From Pseudomonas gingeri (lineage in GTDB: Bacteria; Pseudomonadota; Gammaproteobacteria; Pseudomonadales; Pseudomonadaceae): 41,574 bases of DNA. Positions 1-7,668 of the stretch are shown in pieces. The position numbers and the translations under genes were made by a program. The stretch's first letter is position 1; each line of letters begins with the position of its first letter. The DNA lies in contig NZ_JACAPR010000008.1 in assembly GCF_013385635.1 (NCBI RefSeq), positions 334,412 to 375,985 on the forward strand. Direction: 5' to 3'. The notes under the pieces were generated by a model. It was not told where the DNA came from and ran no database searches. It was given only the letters and a program-made list of their open reading frames with translations.

Positions 1-1
1 T

Positions 2-61
2 GCCAACGCCGTTGCCGCTGACGGCTTCGACAAAACCCCTGGTGCTGCTGCCATCAGCTAA
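2..61 (+). CDS. 3' end of an unidentified gene (partial)
   Basis: The first 61 bases contain an open frame that ends in TAA at 59-61. The last residues are Ala/Gly-rich (…GFDKTPGAAAIS). It is followed by a clear intrinsic terminator at 81-101, which supports a real gene end. Too little is present to name the product. Confidence 0.5.
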   Translation, partial: ANAVAADGFDKTPGAAAIS

Positions 62-80
62 CGGATAGCGGAGGCATCAC

Positions 81-104
81 AGCCCGGCTTCGGCCGGGCT
101 TAGT
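81..104 (+). terminator. Intrinsic terminator after the partial gene
   Basis: AGCCCGGC and GCCGGGCT form a perfect 8-bp stem closed by a TTCG tetraloop, 20 bases after the stop codon. The T-tract behind it is weak. Confidence 0.75.
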
Positions 105-137
105 CGTTTCTGGGGGAAAGGAAATGTACACGTACAT

Positions 138-307
138 GATCGTTCCCAGGCGCAGCAAAGGAACGCAGCCCGTGACACTGTGAGGCTTGTCGGATCGCCG
201 CACCGCCGCGAAGCTTTTGAAGCGGACGCAGAGCGTCCAGAAAGGCATTCCCACGCAGAGCGTGGGAACGATCCAAAGGCATTCCCACGCAGAGCGTGGG
301 AACGATC
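138..307. repeat. Copy C of the ~108-bp GATCGTTCCC palindromic repeat, with tandem end
   Basis: It begins GATCGTTCCC and ends GGGAACGATC, like the copies at 14922-15029 and 41477-41574. Its centre is expanded by about 40 bases relative to the 14922 copy. The right end is duplicated: 241-274 and 275-308 are identical 34-bp units, each containing the CCCACGCAGAGCGTGGG hairpin. No gene lies between 62 and 434; this repeat and the REP at 317-346 fill most of that gap. Confidence 0.75.
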
Positions 308-316
308 CAAAGTCCA

Positions 317-346
317 TGTGGCGAGCGGGTTAGCCCGCTCGCCACA
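317..346. repeat. REP-like palindrome, GTGGCGAG family
   Basis: The 30-base near-perfect hairpin has arms TGTGGCGAGCGGG and CCCGCTCGCCACA. This matches the P. fluorescens type of REP sequence. It lies about 90 bases before the flavin reductase gene. Confidence 0.75.
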
Positions 347-434
347 AGTACGCGGACATCTGACCATCGCATTTCACAACCCGGTACAGCACACTGTTCA
401 CCTGCACTTCCACCCAGCCCGCGGAACCCGAACC

Positions 435-1058
435 ATGTCCGACGATATCCACTGCTACGAACCCGCCAACGGCCACGGCCTGCCTCACGATCCGTTCAAC
501 GCCATCGTCGGTCCGCGCCCCATCGGCTGGATTTCTTCGCAGGACGCCGAAGGTCGACTGAACCTGGCGCCCTACAGTTTTTTCAACGCCTTCAACTACA
601 TCCCGCCGATCATCGGATTCTCCAGCGTCGGCCGCAAAGACAGCCTGAACAATATCGAACAGACCGGCGAATTCGCCTGGAACCTCGCCACCCGTCCATT
701 GGCCGAGGCGATGAACCAGAGCTGTGCCGCCGTGCCAGCCGCGGTCAACGAGTTCGAGCTGGCCGGCCTGACGCCCGCCGCCTCGAAGATCATTCGCGTG
801 CCGCGGGTACTGGAAAGCCCGGTGTCCTTCGAATGCAAGGTCACCCAGATCATCCAGTTGCAACGCGCCGACCAGGCCCTGGTACCCAGTTGGCTGATTC
901 TCGGCGAAGTGGTTGCCGTGCATATCGCCCGGCATCTGCTCAAGGACGGCATCTACGACACCGCCGCCGCCGAACCGATCCTGCGTGGCGGCGGTCCGGC
1001 GGACTATTTCCAGTTGGGCCCGCAAGCCCTGTTCAAAATGTTCCGCCCACGCACCTAA
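435..1058 (+). CDS. Flavin reductase-like (DIM6/NTAB) FMN-binding protein
   Basis: This 207-residue protein has the split-barrel flavin reductase fold. The N-terminal half carries the family pattern NAIVGPRPIGWISS (about 23-36) followed by LAPYSFFNAFNYIPPIIGFSS, the usual FMN-phosphate and barrel region. Relatives bind FMN and either reduce flavin with NAD(P)H or act as small flavoenzymes; the substrate cannot be told here. The open frame continues upstream to 180, but that part translates repeat DNA, so I chose the ATG at 435, where the family N-terminus (MSDDIHCYEP) begins. It is a single gene, followed by a REPIN at 1123-1210. The protein is cytoplasmic, with no signal peptide. Confidence 0.85.
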   Translation: MSDDIHCYEPANGHGLPHDPFNAIVGPRPIGWISSQDAEGRLNLAPYSFFNAFNYIPPIIGFSSVGRKDSLNNIEQTGEFAWNLATRPLAEAMNQSCAAVPAAVNEFELAGLTPAASKIIRVPRVLESPVSFECKVTQIIQLQRADQALVPSWLILGEVVAVHIARHLLKDGIYDTAAAEPILRGGGPADYFQLGPQALFKMFRPRT

Positions 1059-1122
1059 GACCCCGCCCATCAAGGTAGAGCGCGCGCTCCTGGAGCTGGC
1101 CGTTTTTGCAGTGAGGCGCAAA

Positions 1123-1210
1123 CTTGTGGGAGCCGGCTTGCCGGCGATGGCGTCCGCACAAGCGGCGCCGGGCTCAAGGCCCTTATCGCCGGCAAGCCGG
1201 CTCCTACAAG
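1123..1210. repeat. REPIN, GTGGGAGCCGGC family
   Basis: Two inverted copies of a REP palindrome (1123-1148 and 1185-1210) each contain GCCGGCTTGCCGGC and flank a 36-base spacer. The same element occurs at 6079-6152 and 7554-7639, and as a single REP at 41449-41475. It lies between convergent genes. Confidence 0.9.
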
Positions 1211-1229
1211 GACCGCGCCCAGCAGAGGA

Positions 1230-1481
1230 TCAGTTGCAAACCTGAGCGACAGCCCAGGACAACCCACCCTCGGCATCGACGTCGATCAGCCGCGCCAACG
1301 CCTGCTCGGCGGCCTGATCGGCTTCGAGAGCCGTCTTGAACGTCTGGTCTTCAAGGATTTTGTGGAAACGCGGGGCATCGAAACCACCCAGGGCCTTTAC
1401 CGCAATTGCTGCGCTATAACCGGCCTCACCGCGAACTGCTGCTGAAACTGCTTCGAACTGTGCAAACTCTTTACGTGCCAT
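1230..1481 (-). CDS. Small conserved-looking protein of unknown function (83 aa)
   Basis: This 83-residue protein starts MARKEFAQFEAVSAAVRGEAG. It is predicted to be mostly helical, soluble and acidic, with no signal peptide or membrane segment. I do not recognise a family. The frame stays open upstream to 1652, but that extension overlaps the neighbouring ABM gene; the start at 1481 leaves a 40-base gap to that gene and gives a normal cytosolic N-terminus. It follows the ABM gene in the same direction and may be co-transcribed with it. It is probably real, judged from its composition and from the repeat that begins just beyond its stop codon. Confidence 0.65.
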   Translation of the reverse strand: MARKEFAQFEAVSAAVRGEAGYSAAIAVKALGGFDAPRFHKILEDQTFKTALEADQAAEQALARLIDVDAEGGLSWAVAQVCN

Positions 1482-1521
1482 GCCTGTCCATCCCGGCCAA
1501 TTGATCGGCCGGCATTCTAAG

Positions 1522-1887
1522 TCAGCTGGCCAACTTCTGCAGGGAACCTGCGCTGGACAAATGAAAATCGCACTGGGCACGGGTCGCGGACACATCGCTG
1601 AAAGTGTGGAAGTCGAGGCTGTTGACCACCATGTCCTGCACCAGCTCGGCAAAGACCTGCATCGCCGGGGTGTTGAAATAGGCGGTCATCGCCGGTTGGT
1701 TGACCCAGAAACCGGATACCAGCCACAGATCGGCATCGGCCAGGGAGTGTTGCAGGGAAAACTGCAGGCAGCCGGGGGCCTGGCGGGAAGGTTCGATCAG
1801 GCTGCTCAGACGCGAGCCCAGCTCGGCGGAACGCCCTGGGCGTGCGCGAACAAAGGCCATATGACTGACGGGGATATGCTTGGACAT
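1522..1887 (-). CDS. Antibiotic biosynthesis monooxygenase (ABM)-domain protein
   Basis: The 121-residue protein has a dimeric ferredoxin-like ABM fold: SHMAFVRARPGRSAELGSRL (about 8-27), CLQFSLQHSLADADLWLVSGF (40-60), then the W-x-N and YFNTPA segment (61-76). Relatives are small cofactor-free oxygenases or quinol/quinone-modifying enzymes, and some have only a stress role. The start at 1887 is preceded by GGGAG. The gene is divergent from the AraC regulator at 2235. A tandem direct repeat between them (1991-2020) lies where an AraC activator would stand, so this gene is the probable target of that regulator. Confidence 0.8.
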   Translation of the reverse strand: MSKHIPVSHMAFVRARPGRSAELGSRLSSLIEPSRQAPGCLQFSLQHSLADADLWLVSGFWVNQPAMTAYFNTPAMQVFAELVQDMVVNSLDFHTFSDVSATRAQCDFHLSSAGSLQKLAS

Positions 1888-2234
1888 GCTCGGCTCTCCC
1901 GAAGAGATAGTTGTACTCGCTCGATCAGCCGGGGGACTGACCGCGACAGGAGCAGAGATTAAGGCTTCAGGCGAGAGGTCGTTAGTCGATTCCTGTCGGG
2001 TTCTTGCACAATCCTGTCGGCGCGCGATGTTGGCGCTGCCAACCGCACGCTTCTGCTGTGCCAGACGATTCAGAGTTTTAAGCAAGCGCCCCCCTCTCGC
2101 CGGGCAGTCATCTGGCTGTCATAGAGGATCAAGGCAGGATCAGGCAAGAATTGCGCAGGATTCGGCTGGCGGTCCGACTTGCCCAAACTTAAGCTATGAG
2201 CCGTTGAAAGTGACACTCTCCGAGGGGATTCTCC
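1888..2234. other. Divergent control region, ABM gene / AraC gene
   Basis: These 347 bases hold no credible gene. They contain the TCCTGTCGG direct repeats, an inverted half-site CGACAGGA at 1944-1951 and a possible -10 box (CTTAAT on the minus strand, 1963-1958) for the ABM gene. Confidence 0.5.
1991..2020 (-). promoter_or_regulatory. Candidate AraC-family operator: two direct repeats
   Basis: TCCTGTCGG occurs at 1991-1999 and again at 2012-2020, 21 bp apart, which is two helical turns. AraC proteins with two helix-turn-helix motifs usually bind tandem direct repeats. The proximal copy would sit near -41 of a minus-strand promoter whose -10 is at 1958-1963. The regulator is inferred, not shown. 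Confidence 0.5.
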
Positions 2235-3164
2235 ATGCCATTGTCCGTACATCCGCAAGAACCGATCCCCCCGGAGATGGAAAAGCAGCGCCTGGAACTG
2301 GCCGATATCATTCGTCGCCACACCGGCGAAGATGGCAGCTATCAGACCGCGGTCGGCTCATTGGTACTGGGCCGGCACAGCCATCCCTACGACTTCGCCC
2401 CCGTACTCGCCCAACCGGCGCTGTGCGTCATGGCCCAGGGCCGCAAGGAAGTACGCCTGGGTGACGATCACTTTATCTATGACCCGCTGAACTACCTGGT
2501 GGTCTCGGTTTCCATGCCGATGAGCGGTCGGGTGATCAATGTCTCGCCAGAAGAACCGCTGCTGTCCCTGCGCCTGGATATCGACCCGGCCGAAATCAGT
2601 GCCTTGATCGCCGAAGCCGGTCCCATGGGCGTGCCCAGCCGGCCGACCGGACTCGCACTGTATGTCGAGCGCGTGGATACGCAGATGTTCGACGCGCTGT
2701 TGCGTCTCTCCCGGCTGATCGACAGCCCGAAGGATATCCCCATGCTCGCGCCGCTGATCCGCCGGGAGATTCTCTATCGCCTGCTGCGCAGCCCGCAGGG
2801 TTATCGCCTGTATGAAATCGCCGTCGCCAACAGCCAGGGACACCGGGTGAACCAGGCGATCAAATGGTTGAACGGCAATTTCGAGCAGCCGTTGCGTATC
2901 GACGACCTGGCGCGGGAAGCCAACCTCAGCGTGTCGACCCTGCACCATCGGTTCAAGGCCATGACCGCCATGAGCCCGCTGCAATACCAGAAGCAGCTGC
3001 GGCTACAGGAAGCCCGGCGGTTGATGCTCGCCGAAGGGTTGGACGCCTCGGCGGCGGGGTATCGGGTCGGTTATGAAAGCCCCTCGCAGTTCAGCCGCGA
3101 ATACAGCCGGCTGTTCGGGGCTCCACCGTTGCGCGATCTGGCGCGACTGCGCCAGATCGTCTAG
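2235..3164 (+). CDS. AraC-family transcriptional regulator (AraC_N type)
   Basis: The protein is 309 aa. Residues about 25-190 form the cupin-like AraC_N ligand domain (SLVLGRHSHPYDFAPVLAQP, CVMAQGRKEVRLG, then LVVSVSMPMSG), and about 205-300 carry the two helix-turn-helix motifs of the DNA-binding domain (IDDLAREANLSVSTLHHRFK and AAGYRVGYESPSQFSREY). The start has GAGGGG upstream. It is divergent from the ABM-domain gene, the usual arrangement for this subfamily and its target. Its stop overlaps the stop of the convergent ABC ATPase gene: both TAG codons share the palindrome CTAG at 3161-3164. The inducer is unknown. Confidence 0.9.
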   Translation: MPLSVHPQEPIPPEMEKQRLELADIIRRHTGEDGSYQTAVGSLVLGRHSHPYDFAPVLAQPALCVMAQGRKEVRLGDDHFIYDPLNYLVVSVSMPMSGRVINVSPEEPLLSLRLDIDPAEISALIAEAGPMGVPSRPTGLALYVERVDTQMFDALLRLSRLIDSPKDIPMLAPLIRREILYRLLRSPQGYRLYEIAVANSQGHRVNQAIKWLNGNFEQPLRIDDLAREANLSVSTLHHRFKAMTAMSPLQYQKQLRLQEARRLMLAEGLDASAAGYRVGYESPSQFSREYSRLFGAPPLRDLARLRQIV

Positions 3165-4225
3165 GCGCCAGCCCCGAGCATCCGACAGGCCTCGGCCGGA
3201 ATCGTCACCGAAACCGCATGCCCCACGTCCAGGCCGATGCCCTGGCAGGGCGTGCTCAGCGCCGTGAGCGAAACGCCGGAACACTCGACGATGGTTTCAA
3301 TCGTCGAACCGATATCCCGCACGAAGGTCACCGTGCCGAGCAGGCGATTGCTCCCCGGCGTCGCCTCGGGCGCGGACAGTTGCAGGTCTTCCGGACGCAC
3401 CAGCATGCGCACCTGCTTGCCGGCCGAGAGCCCGGCGCTGCCCGGCACCTCGATGCTCTCGCCCCCCGGCAGGCCGACCCGGCCGCCGCCCAGCACGGTG
3501 GCCGCAAAGATATTGCCCGAACCGATAAAGTCGGCGACGAACTCATTGGCCGGGTGCCGATAGATCTCGATAGGCGTGCCCACCTGCTGCACCCGATGCT
3601 CGCCCAGCACCACCACGATATCGGCCATGGTCATGGCTTCACGCTGGTCGTGGGTGACCATGATGGTGGTGATGTTCAGGCGCTGTTGCAGTTGGCGGAT
3701 TTCCACCTGCATCGATTCGCGCAACTTGGCGTCCAGCGCCGACAGCGGTTCATCCAGCAGCAGGATCTTTGGCCGTGCGGCAATCGCCCGGGCAATCGCC
3801 ACCCGTTGACGCTGCCCGCCGGAGAGCTTGGATACCGGCCGGTCGATCATCTCGCTCAATTGAATCAGTTGCAGCAACTCGACCACCCGCGTCTGTTGCT
3901 CGGCCTTGCCGACCCCGCGCAGTTTCAGCGGATAGGCGATGTTCTCGCCCACGGTCATATGGGGAAACAGCGCCAGGGACTGGAACACCATGCCGAAGTT
4001 ACGCAGGTGTGCCGGCGTCTGGCCGATGTCCTCGCCGTCCAGGCGGATCTCGCCGCCGCTGAGGGTTTCGAGGCCGGCGATCATCCGCAGCAAGGTGGTC
4101 TTGCCGCAACCCGAAGGGCCGAGGAAACACACCAGCTTGCCCTCGGGCAGATGCAGATTGACGTCCTTCACCGCGCAGGCCATGCCGTAGTGCTTTTCGA
4201 CGTTTTCCAGAATCAGTCCAGTCAT
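3161..4225 (-). CDS. ABC transporter ATPase, spermidine/putrescine (PotA) class
   Basis: This 354-residue ATPase has Walker A GPSGCGKTT (36-44), signature LSGGQ (134-138), Walker B ILLLDEP (154-160) and a C-terminal TOBE domain (about 270-350). The length and TOBE tail are those of PotA/PotG-like importers. It is the last gene of the transport operon, 18 bases after the PotC-like permease. It energises import through the two permeases of the binding protein's cargo. The substrate class is inferred from family and from the upstream decarboxylase and dehydrogenase genes. The stop codon overlaps that of the convergent AraC gene. Confidence 0.92.
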   Translation of the reverse strand: MTGLILENVEKHYGMACAVKDVNLHLPEGKLVCFLGPSGCGKTTLLRMIAGLETLSGGEIRLDGEDIGQTPAHLRNFGMVFQSLALFPHMTVGENIAYPLKLRGVGKAEQQTRVVELLQLIQLSEMIDRPVSKLSGGQRQRVAIARAIAARPKILLLDEPLSALDAKLRESMQVEIRQLQQRLNITTIMVTHDQREAMTMADIVVVLGEHRVQQVGTPIEIYRHPANEFVADFIGSGNIFAATVLGGGRVGLPGGESIEVPGSAGLSAGKQVRMLVRPEDLQLSAPEATPGSNRLLGTVTFVRDIGSTIETIVECSGVSLTALSTPCQGIGLDVGHAVSVTIPAEACRMLGAGA

Positions 4226-4243
4226 GTTGCTTACCTCAAGAAA

Positions 4244-5092
4244 TCAGAAGGAAACGCCGCCTTCGCCCACCAGCTTCTCCAACGCCCAGATCAGGACGAA
4301 GTCGATCAGCACGATCAGCACGGCAAAGGAGAAAACAGTGGGGTCCAGGGACGAAACGGTGCGGCTGTACATCCAGATCGGCACCGTCATCACGTCGATG
4401 GTGTAGAGGAAATAGGTCACGGTGAATTCGTTGAACGAGACGATGAACGCCAGCAGCATTCCGGCGAGGATTCCCGACTTCATCAACGGCACCACCACAT
4501 CGAGGATAGCCCTCTGCGGCGAAGCACCGAGCATCTGCGCGGCCTCCTCGACTTCACTGCCGATGGCCAGCATGGCCGCCGTGCAGTTCTTCACCACGAA
4601 GGGCAAGGCCAGGATCACGTGGGCGATGACCAGCCGCGAGAAGCTCATCTGGAACGGCAGGCTGTCGAACACCAGCAGCAACGCCAACCCCAGCACCACC
4701 ATCGGAAACACCAGGGGCAGGGACATCAGTTGCAGAGCCACCGCCTTGCCGCGGAACTCGCAGCGCACCAGCGCATAGGCGGCGGGCACCGCCACCAGGG
4801 TCGCCAACACCATGGTCAGGCAGGCCACCAGCAGGCTGGTGGTCATCGCCTTGCCCAGGCTCAGCACATCGCTGGCATCCGGCGAGACGATGGTCTGCCA
4901 GGCCGCGCGATACCATTGCAGACTGTAGCTGCTGGGCGGGAAGTCGAGGTTCGAGGCACCGCTGAACGACATGACGATCATGGTCAGGATCGGCAGGACC
5001 GCCAGAAACAGAATGATCCCCGAAAGCATCCCGGCGAAGCGCCCGGTCTCCCCCGGCAGGATCGACAGGCGTTGGCGCGACAACAGGCTCAT
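4244..5092 (-). CDS. ABC transporter inner-membrane permease (PotC-like)
   Basis: The 282-residue membrane protein has about six hydrophobic segments, the first at about 22-44. The EAA loop that contacts the ATPase reads EEAAQMLGASPQRAILDVVV, near residue 180. Its ATG overlaps the stop of the preceding permease gene by four bases (ATGA), so the two are translationally coupled. It forms the pore with the product of 5089-5997. Confidence 0.92.
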   Translation of the reverse strand: MSLLSRQRLSILPGETGRFAGMLSGIILFLAVLPILTMIVMSFSGASNLDFPPSSYSLQWYRAAWQTIVSPDASDVLSLGKAMTTSLLVACLTMVLATLVAVPAAYALVRCEFRGKAVALQLMSLPLVFPMVVLGLALLLVFDSLPFQMSFSRLVIAHVILALPFVVKNCTAAMLAIGSEVEEAAQMLGASPQRAILDVVVPLMKSGILAGMLLAFIVSFNEFTVTYFLYTIDVMTVPIWMYSRTVSSLDPTVFSFAVLIVLIDFVLIWALEKLVGEGGVSF

Positions 5093-5997
5093 TGGCAGGA
5101 CTCCAGCATCCGGCGTCGACGGCCGGTGACGTATTCGGACAGGGTCATGATCGCCAGCGTGGTGATGATCAGCACGACACCGGCCGCCGAGGCTGCCGGC
5201 CAGTTCATCAGCGGGGCGATCTGGTCATGGACCATCACCGCCAGCATCGGCACGCGCCGACCGCCCAGCAGCAAGGGCACGACAAAACTGCTGGCGTTGT
5301 AGGCGAACACCAGGGTCGCGCCGGTGATGATGCCCGGCAGGCTCATGGGCAGGACCACCTGGCGAAACACCTGGAAGCGGCTCGCACCAAGGGTCGCGGC
5401 GGCCTCTTCGTAGGTGCGCGCGACACCCCGCATGGCACTGGCGATCGGCAATACCGCCAGGGGAAAGGCGGTCTGTACCAGGCCCATCAATACACCGTTC
5501 TGGTTGTACAGCAGCATGATCGGACGCTTGATCAGGCCCAGGCCCAGCAGCGCCTGGTTGAGCATGCCGCCGGGGCCGAGGATCACCAGCCAGCCGTAGC
5601 TTTGCAGCAGCAGGTTGACCAGCAGCGGCAGGAGCACCGCGGCGAGAAAGATCCGCCGCAGCAACGGCGAGGTCAGGCGCGACATGGTGTAGGCCACGGG
5701 GATCGCCAGCAGCACCGCGATCACGGCGCTGAACAGCGCCAGGCGCAGGGTCAGCAGCAGCGACTTGAGGTAGTAGGGCTCCAGCAACTGCGCATAGCTG
5801 GCGAGGCTGAAACCGGTCCATTCGGCGCCCTTGGTGCCGACGCTCATGCGCAGCACCAGCAGGCTGGCAAGGATCAGCACGGCAAGAAACAGCATCGACG
5901 GCGAGAGGAAGAGCCAGGCCCGGGCGGTAGGCGAAATACCTGTTCGAGGGCGGGGCGGGGCCACGCCGACCGACCGGGTCAGAGGTTGGTGTTCCAT
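5089..5997 (-). CDS. ABC transporter inner-membrane permease (PotB-like)
   Basis: The 302-residue permease starts with a cytoplasmic, Pro/Arg-rich tail of about 28 residues before the first membrane helix (AWLFLSPSMLFLAVLILASL). The EAA loop is EEAAATLGASRFQVFRQVVL. It is coupled to the next permease by ATGA. A REPIN at 6079-6152 separates it from the binding-protein gene, which lets the two parts of the operon be expressed at different levels. Confidence 0.92.
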   Translation of the reverse strand: MEHQPLTRSVGVAPPRPRTGISPTARAWLFLSPSMLFLAVLILASLLVLRMSVGTKGAEWTGFSLASYAQLLEPYYLKSLLLTLRLALFSAVIAVLLAIPVAYTMSRLTSPLLRRIFLAAVLLPLLVNLLLQSYGWLVILGPGGMLNQALLGLGLIKRPIMLLYNQNGVLMGLVQTAFPLAVLPIASAMRGVARTYEEAAATLGASRFQVFRQVVLPMSLPGIITGATLVFAYNASSFVVPLLLGGRRVPMLAVMVHDQIAPLMNWPAASAAGVVLIITTLAIMTLSEYVTGRRRRMLESCQ

Positions 5998-6078
5998 AGA
6001 AAGAGTCTCGACTGAGAGAAATCATCAACAAGCCAGGTGTCTGGCGGACGCACCTGATCATCAGGATTGACATAATCC

Positions 6079-6152
6079 TTGTGGGAGCCGGCCTGCCGGC
6101 GATTGCGATGTCATATTCACCACCGCCATCGCCGGCAAGCCGGCTCCCACAG
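6079..6152. repeat. REPIN inside the ABC operon, after the binding-protein gene
   Basis: Two inverted REP palindromes (GTGGGAGCCGGCCTGCCGGC and its partner GCCGGCAAGCCGGCTCCCAC) surround a short spacer. Repeats in this position are known to stabilise upstream mRNA in malEFG of E. coli. Here the element would protect the binding-protein message. Confidence 0.9.
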
Positions 6153-6197
6153 GTTTCGCGACGGGTCCAAAACCCGCACGAAACCTGCGTCTGGACC

Positions 6198-7301
6198 TCA
6201 GGAAGAAAAGATTTCCGTATACCGGCGGATCCACTGGTCATGCACCGTCGCCAGGAAGGCGTTGTCGTGCATGATGGCCTTATCGGCGATCTGTTCCGGC
6301 GTCAGGATGTATGGGCTCTTGCGCGCTTCGGCGGAGATGATCGCCTTGGCGTTGACCGGGCCGTTGAAGATATCTTCGGCCATCTTGCCCTGCACCAGCG
6401 GGTCGAGCGAATGGTTGATAAAGGCGTAGGCCAGGTCGGTATCGCCAGGGCGATTCTTCGGCATCACCGAGAGCATCAGGTCGGTGTAGAAGCCTTCCTT
6501 CATGCCGAACGTGGCACCCAGGCCGTAGGCCGGATCACGGATCTGCTTCGGAAAGAACGCCGGGGCATACAGACCGCCCAGGTCCAGCGAGCCGGTGCGG
6601 AACAGCTCGGCGATCTGGTTGGGGTTTTCCCCAAGGGTGACCACGCGGTCCTTGAGCTCGGCGAGTTTCTTGAAGCCCGGCTCGATGTTGTGCTCGTCAC
6701 CACCGGCCAGTTTGGCGGCGATGATGATCAGGTCCATGGCCTCGGTCCAGTTCGGCGGCGGCAGGAACAGGTTGCTGGCGAAGTCCTTGTCCCACAGTGC
6801 CGCATAGCTGTCCGGCGCGTCCTTCACGGTGCGGGTGCTGTAGACCAGGCTGTTGCACCAGAGCAGGTAGCCGATGCCGTGGCCGTTGGCCCCGGTACGG
6901 TATTTTTCCGGCACGTCGACCAGGTTGGGAATGCGGTTCAGATCGGGCTTTTCCAGGAGCCCGGCAGCGGCCAGGCCTTCGGCGCCGACACCGGCCAGGG
7001 TGATGATGTCGTACTGCGGACGATCACCGCCGGCCTTGAGCTTGGCGACCATTTCCGAGGTACTGCCGGTGCGGTCGGCGATCACCTTGGCGCCGGTCTT
7101 GGCCTCAAAGGTCGCGGCGATATTGCGCAGTGCGGCAAGGCCGGTGTCATCGGACCAGGTCAGCAGCTTCAGGGTCTTGCCCTGGAAGCGGGTGTCGCTG
7201 GCATTGGCCCGGATAAACGGCATGCTCATGGCGGCCGCGGCCACCGAGGCGACGCCCACGGTCTTGATGAACTGCCTTCTGTTCAGGTCGTGCTGGCCCA
7301 T
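6198..7301 (-). CDS. ABC transporter periplasmic binding protein, Tat-exported (PotD/PotF class)
   Basis: The protein is 367 aa. The N-terminus has a twin-arginine signal, NRRQFIK (7-13), followed by a short hydrophobic stretch and probable cleavage after RANA (near 31-34), so export of the folded protein by the Tat system is likely. The mature part (LKLLTWSDDTGLAALRNIAATFE…) is a type II periplasmic binding fold of the polyamine/Fe class. The ATG at 7301 has a strong AAGGGAG ribosome site. It is the first gene of the transport part of the operon. REPINs lie on both sides (6079-6152, 7554-7639). The ligand is not known; arginine- or polyamine-derived compounds are suggested by the neighbours. 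Confidence 0.9.
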   Translation of the reverse strand: MGQHDLNRRQFIKTVGVASVAAAAMSMPFIRANASDTRFQGKTLKLLTWSDDTGLAALRNIAATFEAKTGAKVIADRTGSTSEMVAKLKAGGDRPQYDIITLAGVGAEGLAAAGLLEKPDLNRIPNLVDVPEKYRTGANGHGIGYLLWCNSLVYSTRTVKDAPDSYAALWDKDFASNLFLPPPNWTEAMDLIIIAAKLAGGDEHNIEPGFKKLAELKDRVVTLGENPNQIAELFRTGSLDLGGLYAPAFFPKQIRDPAYGLGATFGMKEGFYTDLMLSVMPKNRPGDTDLAYAFINHSLDPLVQGKMAEDIFNGPVNAKAIISAEARKSPYILTPEQIADKAIMHDNAFLATVHDQWIRRYTEIFSS

Positions 7302-7474
7302 TTCGGACTCCCTTTATTCTTTTAGGTATGAGGTCGGTCGCAACGCGTTCCGCCGGTCTTCGATCTCGCTGGAGCCCCCGTGGACCGTGGGTCGTAGCTG
7401 AGTCGGCGGGTTCATCCTGAGGTCGCCCGGAACCGGCAACAATCGAAAGTTTGTCATTGAAGCCATGCACCCGG

Positions 7475-7499
7475 CGCATGCCTCATTTCGAGGCATGCG
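7475..7499. promoter_or_regulatory. Perfect inverted repeat CGCATGCCTC / GAGGCATGCG
   Basis: The arms at 7475-7484 and 7490-7499 pair fully around a 5-base loop. No T-tract follows on either strand, so an operator is more likely than a terminator. The inner half-sites CATGCCT/AGGCATG also occur, inverted in order, at 10861-10883 between the LysR gene and the decarboxylase gene. Confidence 0.45.
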
Positions 7500-7553
7500 T
7501 TGCCCTGTCAAGGACCAGGTCGAGGCACAAAAACACACAGGCACAACAACCCT

Positions 7554-7639
7554 CTGTGGGAGCCGGCTTGCCGGCGATGAGGCCCTTGAGGCTTACGCTG
7601 ACTATTCGGCCGCCATCGCCGGCAAGCCGGCTCCTACAG
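7554..7639. repeat. REPIN upstream of the binding-protein gene
   Basis: Two inverted REP palindromes (CTGTGGGAGCCGGC… and …GCCGGCTCCTACAG) with about a 37-base spacer lie just beyond the stop of the aldehyde dehydrogenase gene. It is the same family as 1123-1210 and 6079-6152. Confidence 0.9.
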
Positions 7640-7668
7640 GGTGTGCGGTGTCGTTAAAGTCCGCGGCC

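Larger units (their letters stand above)
7302..7668. other. Gap between the dehydrogenase and binding-protein genes
   Basis: These 367 bases hold no credible gene. They contain a REPIN and a 10-bp perfect inverted repeat (7475-7499). The binding-protein gene may have its own promoter here. Confidence 0.5.

Noticed and set aside
3218..5302. 694-codon open frame antisense to the ABC ATPase and permease genes
   Set aside because: It is rich in His, Gln and Arg, typical of an antisense shadow, and covers three genes with intact motifs.
7475..7499. Inverted repeat as terminator of the aldehyde dehydrogenase gene
   Set aside because: No T-tract follows on the minus strand, it lies about 170 bases past the stop, and its half-sites match the LysR-side site.
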